Origin: Hyphomicrobiales bacterium
GTDB taxonomy: Bacteria > Pseudomonadota > Alphaproteobacteria > Rhizobiales > Rhizobiaceae
DNA length: 64,000 nt
NCBI GenBank assembly: GCA_900489925.1
Contig: UEHQ01000027.1
Span: forward strand, 1-64,000
Reading direction: 5' to 3'
The position numbers were made by a program, and so were the translations under genes. The notes under the pieces were generated by a model. The model was given only the letters and a program-made list of their open reading frames with translations. It was not told the DNA's origin and searched no databases. The number at the start of each line of letters is the position of its first letter. Within the stretch, counting starts at the first letter, position 1. This document shows positions 35,469 through 44,376 of the stretch, piece by piece.

Positions 35469-37385
35469 TTACAATTTCGGGCTCAGCGGAACGATGGCCG
35501 AGAACCGATGCCAGTCCTTCTTCGCCTTCGGCGTCCACGCAGCTTCGGCGATTGCCGGCAGGCGCGGGAAGACGAGACGGTTGAAATAGCCGCGCGACAG
35601 GAAGTGTTCGGACCAGATGCAGGCCTGCACGCCCTTCATCTTGTCCTTGAGCTCTTCCGGGAAGTCACCCTCGGCCTCGTAGCCATAGGTATGTGCCGGC
35701 GGGACCGTGCCGGCCCAGCTGGCGCCCGGCTCCTGGAACGCTTCAGCCTGAACCATGTCGAGATAATAGGCCTGGCCGGGCGTCATCACGACTTCATAGC
35801 CCTGCTTGGCCAGATCGATACCGACCTGCGGGTTTTCCCAGGCCATCAGCAACGAGTCCTTGGAGGCAACGCCACCGCCATGGGCAACCTCGTTCCAGCC
35901 CGCAAGCTTGCGCCCACGCGCCGTCAGCATATCCTTGATGCGCTTCAGGAAATAGGACTGCAGCGCGAAGGTGCCCGAGATGCCTTCCTGTTCCATCAGC
36001 TTCTTGGCAAGCGGGGAGGCGAGCCAGGAACCGTTCGCCACTTCGTCGCCGCCGATATGGATGTATTCGGACGGGAAGAGTTCGACCATTTCGTCGAACA
36101 CCTTCTCGAGGAATTCGTAGGTCAGCGGTACGGCCGGGTTCAGGGCATTGTTCGGATAGCCCTGTACCGAATGGTAGCTGTCGGGTGCTTCCTGCCCATC
36201 GGTCAGGTCCGGCAATGCAATCAGCGTCGCGGAGTTGTGTCCGGGGATATCGATCTCAGGAACGACCTCAACGCCGAGCGCCGCCGCGTGAGCGACGATA
36301 TCGCGAACGTCATCCTGCGAGTAGAACCCGCCAACGGGCTCGGCGCCATTGCCGAGCTGCGGCAGCAGCGGTTCGTCAGGACCACGAAGGACACCTGTTG
36401 TCGTCAGCGTCGGATAGGCCTTGATTTCGAGACGCCAGGCCTCGTCATCGGTCAGATGCCAATGGAAGATATTGAGCTTGAACCAGGCAAGTATATCGAT
36501 GAGCCGCTTGAGGTCGGCCACTGGATAGAACTGGCGCGAGACATCGAGATGGCACCCGCGCCAGACATAGCGCGGCTTGTCCGCAATCGTGCCCGAAGCC
36601 GGGAAGCGGAATCTGTTCGGCTCGCTGCGCGCGCCGTGCAGCAGTTGCGCAAGCGAGGTGAGACCGTATTGGCGGCCGGCCGCATTCGAATAGGCGAGCG
36701 TGACCTCCTGGGTTGAAAAAGTCAGCTTGTAGCCTTCCTTGGCAACCGACGGATCGTGCGCGAAACGCACCGGCCGCCCCTGCGGAGAAACCGAAAGGTT
36801 GAACGGCGCGTGGCCACTCTCGAAGAGACGGCGAAAAAGGGCAAGCGCCGTCGACACCGCCGTGAGCTCGTCCTTCGACGAGCCTTCGGCGGGATAAAGA
36901 ACGACCGGGAAACCATCCCCGGGGATCGCATCGATCTCAGCTGGCCAGGGCTGCAGGGCAAAGGGCAGCTCCAGTCGGCCTTCCGGCAGCAGCACCGGCG
37001 GCGGCTCGCTGACACGGCCTTCCAGCAGCAGATCGGACACCGCGATGGGCACATGCTTGCCGTCTGCCAGCGTCACGTAAGCCGACTTGGCGCCGTCAGT
37101 GCAATGCTTTGCCGGACGGTGCAGACCGCTGACGGTGAAAACCCAGCTCGCGCCGGGTTCGATCGACAGCCCCGCGGGCGGAGCAAATTCATGGAAATTG
37201 GCATTGCGCCGCTGGAAGACGGCGTTCTCGCAAGCCTTCGGGTCGATCACGCGGGTCAGCGACGTGTAGACGAGCTTGAACCCTGTCAGCGCCTCGTCCG
37301 AGAGGTTGAACAACGAGAACGTAAAGCGTCCGTTCGGACCGCCCTCCGGATTCCACGTTGTTTCAAGGCGATAAGCCGCTTCCAT
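35469..37385 (-). CDS. beta-N-acetylhexosaminidase, GH20
   Basis: A 638-residue glycosidase. After a beta-rich N-terminal half comes the GH20b-like domain and a TIM barrel starting YVWRGCHLDVSRQFYPV. The catalytic Asp-Glu pair is D447-E448 in HIGGDEVANGSW; a Trp-rich C-terminus follows. There is no signal peptide, so it should cleave imported GlcNAc/GalNAc-containing oligosaccharides in the cytoplasm, such as chitobiose or glycan fragments. GAGGAACG precedes the ATG. The SDR gene lies 26 bases upstream, the M81 gene 22 bases downstream. Confidence 0.93.
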   Translation of the reverse strand: MEAAYRLETTWNPEGGPNGRFTFSLFNLSDEALTGFKLVYTSLTRVIDPKACENAVFQRRNANFHEFAPPAGLSIEPGASWVFTVSGLHRPAKHCTDGAKSAYVTLADGKHVPIAVSDLLLEGRVSEPPPVLLPEGRLELPFALQPWPAEIDAIPGDGFPVVLYPAEGSSKDELTAVSTALALFRRLFESGHAPFNLSVSPQGRPVRFAHDPSVAKEGYKLTFSTQEVTLAYSNAAGRQYGLTSLAQLLHGARSEPNRFRFPASGTIADKPRYVWRGCHLDVSRQFYPVADLKRLIDILAWFKLNIFHWHLTDDEAWRLEIKAYPTLTTTGVLRGPDEPLLPQLGNGAEPVGGFYSQDDVRDIVAHAAALGVEVVPEIDIPGHNSATLIALPDLTDGQEAPDSYHSVQGYPNNALNPAVPLTYEFLEKVFDEMVELFPSEYIHIGGDEVANGSWLASPLAKKLMEQEGISGTFALQSYFLKRIKDMLTARGRKLAGWNEVAHGGGVASKDSLLMAWENPQVGIDLAKQGYEVVMTPGQAYYLDMVQAEAFQEPGASWAGTVPPAHTYGYEAEGDFPEELKDKMKGVQACIWSEHFLSRGYFNRLVFPRLPAIAEAAWTPKAKKDWHRFSAIVPLSPKL

Positions 37386-37411
37386 AGTCGTTCCTCTTTA
37401 TGATTTTGTTC

Positions 37412-38188
37412 TTAGTAGTCTGCGGATTGGGAGAAGGTGCGGGCAAGCTCCGCCTGACCGGCCGTCAGACCGCAGTCGACGGGGAGGCACACACCGCTGA
37501 TCGCGGCAGCCTGCGGCCCGGCCAGAAAGCCGACAGCATTGGCAACGTCCTTCGGATCGACGACGCGCTGCAACGGATACCAGCGCCGGGCTTCCTCAAA
37601 GACGTTGGGATTGGCAGCCGCCCGCGCTTCCCAGGCCTGGGTCCGCACGGTGCCCGGCGCGATCGCGTTGGAGCGAATGCCGAACTTGCCGTATTCGACC
37701 GCAACCAGCTTGGTAAAATGAAGCAGACCGGCCTTGGCCGCGCTGTAGGCCGGATGTCCGAAGACGCTCATGCCGTTGACCGAGGCAATGTTGATCACGG
37801 ACCCCTTGGCCGCTTTCAACTGCTCTTCAAGTGCATGGAAGCAGAGGAACGGCGCTTCGAGGTTGAGCGCGTGATCGGCGCGCCAGTTTTCCGGCGTGGT
37901 GGATTGCAGGCTGACACTGCGGGCGGCGCCGGCATTGTTGACCAGCGTCTTTACCGAGCCGAGGGAAGCAGCCTTTCTCGCCATTTCAGCCGTGCTCTCG
38001 ACACTGGTGACGTCGCAGGCGAAGGCCACGAAACGCTCGATCGGGCCAAGGGCGCGCGCTGCCTTTTCGGCGGCGGCGAGATCGATGTCGACAAGCAGGA
38101 TGATGTCGTGATCGTCGGCAAGCCGGCTGGCGATGGCCCGACCTATGTCGCCCGCAGCGCCTGTTACGATCGCTACCGATTGTGTCAT
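37412..38188 (-). CDS. short-chain dehydrogenase/reductase (SDR)
   Basis: A 258-residue classical SDR. The cofactor motif VTGAAGDIGRAIA is at the N-terminus, an NNAG block follows, and the catalytic Tyr-Lys pair is in HPAYSAAKAGL. An acidic residue after the second strand (LLVDIDLA) favours NAD(H). Substrates of close relatives are sugars, polyols and 3-oxoacyl compounds; in this cluster an amino-sugar or aldonate derivative is likely. It starts 26 bases after the RpiR-type regulator. Confidence 0.9.
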   Translation of the reverse strand: MTQSVAIVTGAAGDIGRAIASRLADDHDIILLVDIDLAAAEKAARALGPIERFVAFACDVTSVESTAEMARKAASLGSVKTLVNNAGAARSVSLQSTTPENWRADHALNLEAPFLCFHALEEQLKAAKGSVINIASVNGMSVFGHPAYSAAKAGLLHFTKLVAVEYGKFGIRSNAIAPGTVRTQAWEARAAANPNVFEEARRWYPLQRVVDPKDVANAVGFLAGPQAAAISGVCLPVDCGLTAGQAELARTFSQSADY

Positions 38189-38214
38189 TCTACATCCTTC
38201 CCTGCATGAAAATG

Positions 38215-39078
38215 TCAGTCCCCAAGAAGCTGACGGTCATCACCGTCACGATGGGCGACGAGTTGTTGCTTGATACGGCGGAGTGTCACTGCCGCCTGCG
38301 GTTGAACGGCATAGGCCACCAGGCTCGCGAGGATGTCGACGACAGCGAGGTAAGCGATGCGTGTCGACGTTGGCCGGAAGATATTGTTGCCTTCCGGCAG
38401 GTCGATCGGCACGACGATGTCTGCGGATTGCGCGACAGGGCTATTTGCCTGAGTCAGCGCGATGGTTGTCACCTTGGTTTCACGCGCCAGCGCAAAAGAG
38501 CGCACAAGCTCCATGTTGCGGCCGGAAAAGGAGGAGCCGATGACGACGTCCTTGGGCTTGGCAGCAGCCGTCATCATCAGCTGCATGCTGTGGTCGGAGC
38601 TTGCGGTCACATGCAGGCCAAAGCGGAAGAGGCGGTTCTGCAGTTCGCTTGCGATCATCGAGGAATTGCCGCCCGAGCCGAAGGCATAGATCATCTCGGC
38701 ACGCGCGAGCTTTTCCGCCGCTTCCTCAAGGGCAGCCAGATCGAGCGAGCGATGCAGGAGAAACAGTGCGTTCTGCGCCTTGGTAACAATATCTTGCGCC
38801 ACATCGCCGGGGTTGCGGCTCTTCGGCTCCGGCCGGATGTAGCGCATCCCGACATAAGCGGTACGCGCCAGTTGGATCTTGAAATCGGCGAAGCTGTCGC
38901 AGCCGACGCGGCGGCAAAAACGCGTCACGGTCGGCGGCGACACATCGGCCTTTTCAGCGAGCTCGATGATCGAGGCGTTGACCGCAAACTCGAAGTCATT
39001 GAGCAGAATATCGGCAATACGAGTTTCCGACGGCGAAAGCCGGGCCTTCTCTTCCTGCAATGTAGAGAAAATATCCAT
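38215..39078 (-). CDS. MurR/RpiR-family transcriptional regulator
   Basis: A 287-residue regulator. The N-terminal HTH_6 domain (about residues 1-77; a visible helix pair is ELAEKADVSPPTVTRFCRRVG) is followed by a SIS sugar-phosphate-binding domain with FGSGGNSSMIASELQNRLF and GSSFSGRN. Such regulators sense phosphorylated sugars or amino sugars, e.g. MurNAc-6-P or GlcNAc-6-P type ligands. AAAGGAAGTCGGG precedes the ATG. Second gene of the minus operon that starts at the RidA gene. The W-rich palindromes at 39505-39591 and 48588-48671 are candidate operators. Confidence 0.92.
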   Translation of the reverse strand: MDIFSTLQEEKARLSPSETRIADILLNDFEFAVNASIIELAEKADVSPPTVTRFCRRVGCDSFADFKIQLARTAYVGMRYIRPEPKSRNPGDVAQDIVTKAQNALFLLHRSLDLAALEEAAEKLARAEMIYAFGSGGNSSMIASELQNRLFRFGLHVTASSDHSMQLMMTAAAKPKDVVIGSSFSGRNMELVRSFALARETKVTTIALTQANSPVAQSADIVVPIDLPEGNNIFRPTSTRIAYLAVVDILASLVAYAVQPQAAVTLRRIKQQLVAHRDGDDRQLLGD

Positions 39079-39103
39079 CCCGACTTCCTTTCCGCTTCAG
39101 ACG

Positions 39104-39493
39104 CTATCGATCCTTCGGCTTATACGCGACGCAGTCGATTTCAACCTTGCAATCGACCATCATCGAAGACTGAACACAGGCGCGCGCGGGCGGGTGTTCA
39201 CCGAAATACTGCTGATAGATGCCGTTGAAGGTCCAGAAATCACGCGGATCGTCGAGCCAGACGCCGCAACGAACCACGTGCTCGAGGCCGTAGCCGGCTT
39301 CTTCAAGAATCGCGATGACGTTCTGGATCGTCTTGTGGGTTTGCGCGACGATATTGCCGTCGATTATTTCGCCGTTTTCCATGGCGACCTGGCCCGAAAC
39401 ATAGAGCCAGCCGTCAGCTTCGACCGCGCGGGCGAACGGCAGCGGCTTGCCGCCGGCACCCTTCTGAACCGTGCCATAACGCTTGATGGACAT
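39104..39493 (-). CDS. RidA/YjgF-family imine deaminase
   Basis: A 129-residue protein. RidA enzymes hydrolyse reactive enamines and imines released by PLP-dependent lyases. The family C-terminal signature is RACVQSSMMVDCKVEIDC, with the conserved Arg, and the hydrophobic N-terminal core is VSGQVAMENGEI. The frame is open 27 codons upstream, into the promoter, but AAGGATCGG lies before ATG 39493. First gene of the minus operon. Its presence beside a PLP enzyme of the D-threonine aldolase/DSD1 type across the divergent promoter is functionally coherent. Confidence 0.88.
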   Translation of the reverse strand: MSIKRYGTVQKGAGGKPLPFARAVEADGWLYVSGQVAMENGEIIDGNIVAQTHKTIQNVIAILEEAGYGLEHVVRCGVWLDDPRDFWTFNGIYQQYFGEHPPARACVQSSMMVDCKVEIDCVAYKPKDR

Positions 39494-39504
39494 TGACCGA
39501 TCCT

Positions 39505-39591
39505 TGCAAATTATTTTCGTGATACGTTGACAAAGGACCATATTAAGCGGAATTTGACCAGCGAAAAACATCATTCATGAAAAGAATTTCA
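39505..39591. promoter_or_regulatory. divergent promoter region with GAAA...TTTC palindromes
   Basis: This 110-base intergenic region separates the RidA-led minus operon from the plus operon starting at 39604. It holds TGAAA-AGAA-TTTCA at 39578-39591 (perfect 5-base arms) and the related TGCAAATTATTTTCG at 39505-39519. TTATTTTCGT (39511-39520) is repeated exactly at 48588-48597. A TTGACA box is at 39527-39532. Probable binding sites for the RpiR-type regulator. Confidence 0.45.
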
Positions 39592-39603
39592 ATCGGGAAC
39601 CCC

Positions 39604-40089
39604 ATGCGCGATCCTTTCAAGAACCCTTTCCCCGCTTCCGACGTTGCCAGACATTCAATATGGGAGATGCTTGTTCCGCGTGACATCGACGCGTTTCTGG
39701 CAGCCGACTGGTCGCTTGTCGCGCACGACTTCGTGGAAGAGGGTTTCATTGGCATCGACGGCCGCAAGGAAGTGAGCCCGGACAAGTGGCGCCTGGCATT
39801 TCCGACCCTTGCAGCCTACCGTGAGGAGTGGCTGCGCCAGGCCAAGGACTTCGCCACGCAGTCTTTTGCCGAAGATACGCGCACCGCGATCTTCACGACC
39901 ACGACGCTGGAGGACATCGAGATCGAGGGCGACATGGCGCTCGTGCGCAAGAAGTTCAACGGTGGCATCAACAAGCCGGATGGCAGCCGCGATATCATGC
40001 AGTGGCAGACACTCTATTACTGCCGCCTGCATGAGGGCCGGTGGAAGATAAGCGGCTTCACCGGCTACCTGCCGAACCCGATGGGCTGA
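39604..40089 (+). CDS. NTF2/SnoaL-like small protein
   Basis: A 161-residue protein beginning MRDPFKNPFPASDVARH. The pattern of an N-terminal helix, then strands ending in WQTLYYCRLHEGRWKISGFTGYLP, matches the NTF2-like (SnoaL) fold used by small isomerases, hydrolases and unknown proteins. ATG 39577 would add nine residues but overlaps the operator-like palindrome, so I prefer 39604. First gene of the plus operon, 20 bases before the second M81 gene. Function unknown. Confidence 0.72.
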   Translation: MRDPFKNPFPASDVARHSIWEMLVPRDIDAFLAADWSLVAHDFVEEGFIGIDGRKEVSPDKWRLAFPTLAAYREEWLRQAKDFATQSFAEDTRTAIFTTTTLEDIEIEGDMALVRKKFNGGINKPDGSRDIMQWQTLYYCRLHEGRWKISGFTGYLPNPMG

Positions 40090-40109
40090 CAAACAAAAAG
40101 GCCAAGCCA

Positions 40110-41585
40110 TTGCGCATTTTCACGGCGGCGCTCGCGACCGAAACGAACACCTTCTCTCCCATCTGCATCGATCGCCGCGCGTTCGAAGCATCGCTTTATG
40201 CGCCTCCCGGCGAGCATCCGGAGACGCCAACGCTGTGCTCGGCACCGATCACAGTCGGGCGAAGCGTCTGCGCGGCGAAGGGCTGGGAATTGATCGAAGG
40301 CACCGCCGCCTGGGCCGATCCCGCCGGCCTCGTCAGCCGTGCGACCTACGAAGGTCTGCGCGACGAGGTCCTTGATCAGTTGCGCGCGGCTATGCCCGTC
40401 GACGCGGTCGTTCTCGGCCTGCACGGCGCAATGGTGGCTGCAGGCTATGAAGATACCGAAGGCGATATTCTGGCGCGCGTGCGCGAGATCGTCGGCCCCG
40501 ATATTCTCGTTTGTGCCGAACTCGATCCGCACAGCCATCTGACGGTCAAGCGGCTGACGGCTGCGAACTTCTTCGTTTATTTCAAGGAATTTCCGCACAC
40601 CGATTTCGTTGACCGCGCCGAGGACCTGTGGCGGCTGGCGGTCGACACGCTCGAGGGTCGTATCAAGCCGGTCATGTCGGTCTTCGATTGCCGGATGATC
40701 GACGTGTTCCCGACATCGCGCGATCCGATGCGGTCGTTTGTCGACAAGATCATGCAGATCGAAAAGGATGACGCCGACATCCTGTCGATCTCGGTGATCC
40801 ACGGCTTCATGGCCGGCGACGTGCCGGAAATGGGAACGAAGCTTCTCGTCGTCACCGACGACAAGCCCGAAAAGGGCAAGGCGGTCGCGCGGGAACTGGG
40901 GCTCGAACTCTTTTCGAAGCGCGGAACGTTCATCATGCCGCAGATCGACGAGAAGCAGGCCGTTGACCAGGCATTGAAGGCAACCTCCTGGCCCGTCGTC
41001 ATCGCCGACATGTGGGATAATCCCGGCGGCGGCACGGCAGGCGACGCGACCGTGCTCCTCGAAGAATTGCTGGCCAGGGGCGTGACCGATGCCGCAATCG
41101 GCACGATCTGGGACCCGATGGCGGTGCAGATCTGTATGGCGGCAGGCGAGGGCGCTGAAATCCCGCTCCGCTTCGGTGCCAAGTCCGCCCCCGGTACCGG
41201 CAATCCGGTGGATGGCATCGTCAAGGTGGTAAAGATCGTTCGCAACGCCGAGATGCGGTTTGGCGAGAGCTTTGCCCCGTTCGGCGACTCCGCGCATATC
41301 GTCTTGCACGGCATCGACATCATCCTGAACTCGACACGGGCCCAGAGCTTCGATCCGAGCCTGTTTTCAGCCCTCGGAATCGAACCGACCTCGAAGAAGA
41401 TCCTGGTGATCAAGTCGACCAATCACTTCTTCGCATCCTTCTCCAAGATCGCAGCGGAAATCATTTACTGCGCGGCGGGAACGCCTTATCCGAACAATCC
41501 GGCCAAGACTCCCTATCGGCGAGCCCGCAAGGATATCTGGCCGATGATAGCCGACCCACATGGCAGCGAAAGCGGAGCAGCGTAA
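40110..41585 (+). CDS. second M81-family metallopeptidase (MlrC/DUF1485-like)
   Basis: A 491-residue M81 protein. The N-terminal motif is ALATETNTFSPI; unlike the copy at 34010-35446 (HTE) it has ATE at the metal-site position. DPHSHLT and ADMWDNPGGGTAGDATVLLEEL are family blocks. The best start is TTG 40110, with AAAAAGG about eight bases before it; no ATG lies nearby in a sensible position. It is followed after one base by the PLP enzyme gene. The two M81 proteins are clearly diverged and so likely act on different bonds or substrates. Confidence 0.86.
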   Translation: MRIFTAALATETNTFSPICIDRRAFEASLYAPPGEHPETPTLCSAPITVGRSVCAAKGWELIEGTAAWADPAGLVSRATYEGLRDEVLDQLRAAMPVDAVVLGLHGAMVAAGYEDTEGDILARVREIVGPDILVCAELDPHSHLTVKRLTAANFFVYFKEFPHTDFVDRAEDLWRLAVDTLEGRIKPVMSVFDCRMIDVFPTSRDPMRSFVDKIMQIEKDDADILSISVIHGFMAGDVPEMGTKLLVVTDDKPEKGKAVARELGLELFSKRGTFIMPQIDEKQAVDQALKATSWPVVIADMWDNPGGGTAGDATVLLEELLARGVTDAAIGTIWDPMAVQICMAAGEGAEIPLRFGAKSAPGTGNPVDGIVKVVKIVRNAEMRFGESFAPFGDSAHIVLHGIDIILNSTRAQSFDPSLFSALGIEPTSKKILVIKSTNHFFASFSKIAAEIIYCAAGTPYPNNPAKTPYRRARKDIWPMIADPHGSESGAA

Positions 41586-41586
41586 G

Positions 41587-42687
41587 ATGGAGAACAATCG
41601 CTTTGCGGTGGTCGCACAACCAGGCGACAGCGTCACGGATCTCTCGACACCGCGACCGATCATCGACGAAGACCGGCTCGCAAGAAACATCGCGCGCACC
41701 CAAGCCTATATGAACGATCATGGCCTGAACTTCCGTCCGCATATCAAGACGCACAAGATCCCCGCGCTCGCCGCCGAGCAGGTTGCCGCTGGCGCGAAGG
41801 GGATCAACTGCCAGAAGATAACCGAAGCCGAGGTTTTCGCCGCTGCAGGCTTCGAAGACATTCTCATCACCTTCAACATCCTCGGCCCCGAAAAGCTGGA
41901 ACGCCTTACCGCCCTCAACGACCGGATCTCCGGCTTGAAGGTCGTGGCCGACAGCGCGACTACGGTCGACGGTCTCTCCGCCAAATTTTCGTCTCGCAAG
42001 CCGCTCGCTGTTCTGGTCGAATGCGACACCGGCGGCGGACGATGCGGCGTCCAAACGCCGGAAGACGCTGCCGCCCTTGCCAAGCGCATTCACGACGCGC
42101 CGGGCCTGATATTCGCGGGCCTTCTGAACTATCCGAAACCGGGTGCTGCTGAGGCCGTCCAGACCTTCCTCGCCGCCGCTCTGTCCCTGTTGCAGGCGCA
42201 AGGCATCGAGTGCCCTATCGTCAGCAACGGTGGAACGCCAAGCCTGTTTGAAGCACATCTGGTCACGGCAGCGACCGAGCACCGAGCCGGGACCTATATC
42301 TATAACGACCGCTCCATGGTCAGGGCGGGGCATTGCGCCGAAGACGATTGCGCAATGCATGTGCTTGCGACCGTCGTCTCGCGCCCGACCGCGGACCGCG
42401 CCGTCATCGACGCCGGTTCGAAGGCGCTGACCTCCGACCTGCTCGGTTTTGCCGATTTCGGAACTGTCGTCGGGTACCCCGAGGCCGTGATCACCGGGCT
42501 CTCGGAAGAGCACGGCGTGATCGACCTTTCCAGATGCACCGGCAGACGGCCGGAGATCGGCGAGAAGATCCGCATCATTCCGAACCACACCTGCGTTGTC
42601 TCGAACCTTTTCGACACGATGGTCTTCCATCGCGATGGCGTCGTGACCCGGGTCGAAGACGTCGCTGCGCGCGGACTGGTCTGGTAA
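41587..42687 (+). CDS. D-threonine aldolase/D-serine dehydratase-like PLP enzyme
   Basis: A 366-residue fold-type III PLP enzyme of the DSD1/D-threonine aldolase group. The N-terminal alanine-racemase-like barrel has PLP-lysine motif FRPHIKTHKIP, and the C-terminal domain contains IRIIPNHTCVVSN with the His and Cys metal ligands typical of the DSD1-type group. Expected chemistry is cleavage or dehydration of a beta-hydroxy-D-amino acid. GGAGCAGCG precedes the ATG. It ends the plus operon. Distinguishing aldolase from dehydratase needs an assay. Confidence 0.88.
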   Translation: MENNRFAVVAQPGDSVTDLSTPRPIIDEDRLARNIARTQAYMNDHGLNFRPHIKTHKIPALAAEQVAAGAKGINCQKITEAEVFAAAGFEDILITFNILGPEKLERLTALNDRISGLKVVADSATTVDGLSAKFSSRKPLAVLVECDTGGGRCGVQTPEDAAALAKRIHDAPGLIFAGLLNYPKPGAAEAVQTFLAAALSLLQAQGIECPIVSNGGTPSLFEAHLVTAATEHRAGTYIYNDRSMVRAGHCAEDDCAMHVLATVVSRPTADRAVIDAGSKALTSDLLGFADFGTVVGYPEAVITGLSEEHGVIDLSRCTGRRPEIGEKIRIIPNHTCVVSNLFDTMVFHRDGVVTRVEDVAARGLVW

Positions 42688-42797
42688 CCTCCCGTAAACC
42701 AGACGCCTACCTTTGGCTGAGACATCTTGACGTGGCAGTTTAGCGGCGCATCTTCTGTTGTGCGGCAATGGTTTAGCGACGCCGGGAGGTCAGGTCG

Positions 42798-43100
42798 ATG
42801 AGAGTTCTGGTGGCAGTGGGAATGGTGGCGAGCCTGGCTTGCATATCGGCAGCCGAAGCGCCTTGGCAATGGCAAACACTTTACGGCGTTCGCGTGGATT
42901 CCACGCCGACGCTGCTCAATCATTTCGACAGGGCATATGCCTATTGCGAGCCGGAAGCAGTCCAGCGCGGTTCACCCGATCCGTATAGCCTGCTTCATGT
43001 CACGGCACTCAGGAGCTGCATGTCTCGGCTGGGGATCATCGATCGTGGGGCATACGCCTACCCGACCTACCTCTACTTCTATCACGCCCTCGATCGATGA
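42798..43100 (+). CDS. small secreted protein of unknown function
   Basis: A 100-residue ORF. The signal peptide MRVLVAVGMVASLACISAAEA is followed by a mature protein of about 79 residues. Two Cys (in YAYCEPEA and LRSCMSRLG) are spaced as a possible disulfide pair, and the C-terminus is aromatic-rich (YPTYLYFYHALD). CGGGAGGTCAGGTCG gives a good ribosome site. It stands alone between two catabolic clusters and converges on the importer ATPase gene. No family recognised. Confidence 0.68.
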   Translation: MRVLVAVGMVASLACISAAEAPWQWQTLYGVRVDSTPTLLNHFDRAYAYCEPEAVQRGSPDPYSLLHVTALRSCMSRLGIIDRGAYAYPTYLYFYHALDR

Positions 43101-43129
43101 GGGCATGATCACCGAACGGTAAAGCTGAG

Positions 43130-43149
43130 GGGCGGCGATAGCGCCGCCC
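43130..43149. terminator. bidirectional hairpin between convergent genes
   Basis: GGGCGGCG (43130-43137) and CGCCGCCC (43142-43149) pair around ATAG. It lies between the small secreted protein gene and the end of the minus-strand ATPase gene. No T-run on the plus side. Confidence 0.6.
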
Positions 43150-43153
43150 GCAA

Positions 43154-44290
43154 TCAAGCGTTCGCGGTCGAGCTCAGCAGCCCCATATCGATATCGGTCA
43201 GTTCGACGTGACGTTCGAACGCGATACCAGCTTCGTCGAACAGGTGGCAATCGACACGGTTGATGCCGGCCGTCAACGGCTGTTCCGGGCGCACGCTGGC
43301 GCTGCCCGGCAGCGTCGCACAGAAGTTCTCGCCTTCACCGTCGAGCGAAGCATAGGCGACCGTCTGGGCGCCGAGGCGCTCGATGACCGTCGGAACGACA
43401 TTGATCGAGATGTCACCGGCGCCGAGCTGGATATGTTCGGGACGGACACCCAGCGTCAGCGTCTTGCCCACGGCAGTCTCGCGCGGCGTCACCGGCAGGG
43501 TCACGGTCTGCCCCTTGTAGTCCACCGTCACGCCCGCATCGCTCACCGCCTTGCAGGTGACACTGAGGAAATTCATCTTCGGATTGCCGATGAAGCCGGC
43601 GACGAACATGTTGGCCGGCTTGTGGTAGAGTTCGAGCGGCGCTCCGGTCTGGGCGATTTCGCCGGCATTGAGGACCACGATACGATCCGCCATCGTCATC
43701 GCCTCGACCTGATCGTGCGTGACGTAAATCATCGTTGCCTTCAGCTGGCGGTGAAGCTTCGCAAGCTCGATGCGCATGTCCGCACGCAGCGCCGCATCGA
43801 GGTTGGACAACGGTTCGTCGAACAGGAAGATCTTTGGCTCGCGCACGATCGCTCGGCCGATCGCGACGCGCTGACGCTGGCCGCCCGAAAGCATACCTGG
43901 CTTCTGCTGCAGTCGCTGGTCGAGATGGAGAATGCGCGCGGCATGCTCGACCTTGGCCTTGAGCTTTTCCTCTTCCATCTTTTCGACACGAAGCGGAAAG
44001 GCGATGTTTTCGAAAACACTCATGTGCGGGTAGAGCGCGTAGGACTGGAAGACCATCGCGATGCCGCGCTTGACCGGTGGAAGATCGTTGACCCTCAGGC
44101 CATCGATAACGATGTCACCGCCCGACGTCGCATCCAGACCCGCGATCATTCGAAGCAACGTGGACTTGCCGCAGCCGGAGGGGCCGACGAAAACAACGAA
44201 CTCGCCGTTCTTGACCTCGAGCTGAACGCCCTTGAGAACTTCGAAGTCGCCGTAGAACTTCTGAACCTTGTTGAGAAGAAGCTGTCCCAA
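43154..44290 (-). CDS. sugar ABC transporter ATP-binding protein (UgpC type)
   Basis: A 378-residue ATPase, last gene of the minus importer operon. GPSGCGKST, LSGGQRQRVAIGRA, LFDEPLSNLDA and VTHDQ appear in order; the C-terminal domain carries the regulatory region of MalK-type proteins (LGVRPEHIQLG). The start codon is TTG 44290, about eight bases after GGAG. The preceding binding-protein gene is separated by a hairpin. It is one of three UgpC-type ATPases in the window; the three sequences are clearly different. Confidence 0.93.
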   Translation of the reverse strand: MGQLLLNKVQKFYGDFEVLKGVQLEVKNGEFVVFVGPSGCGKSTLLRMIAGLDATSGGDIVIDGLRVNDLPPVKRGIAMVFQSYALYPHMSVFENIAFPLRVEKMEEEKLKAKVEHAARILHLDQRLQQKPGMLSGGQRQRVAIGRAIVREPKIFLFDEPLSNLDAALRADMRIELAKLHRQLKATMIYVTHDQVEAMTMADRIVVLNAGEIAQTGAPLELYHKPANMFVAGFIGNPKMNFLSVTCKAVSDAGVTVDYKGQTVTLPVTPRETAVGKTLTLGVRPEHIQLGAGDISINVVPTVIERLGAQTVAYASLDGEGENFCATLPGSASVRPEQPLTAGINRVDCHLFDEAGIAFERHVELTDIDMGLLSSTANA

Positions 44291-44339
44291 AACCTGTCTC
44301 CGGTCGCCGCGTCATCCGGCGCTTTACATAATAGATAAA

Positions 44340-44366
44340 GGATCGCGGGTGTTGCGCCCGCGATCC
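44340..44366 (-). promoter_or_regulatory. hairpin after the binding-protein gene
   Basis: GGATCGCGGG and CCCGCGATCC form a perfect 10-bp stem with a 7-base loop. Read on the minus strand it follows the binding-protein stop and is followed by TTTATCTATTATG, so it could partly terminate and partly stabilise the transcript before the ATPase gene. Confidence 0.6.
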
Positions 44367-44376
44367 CAACAAAGGC

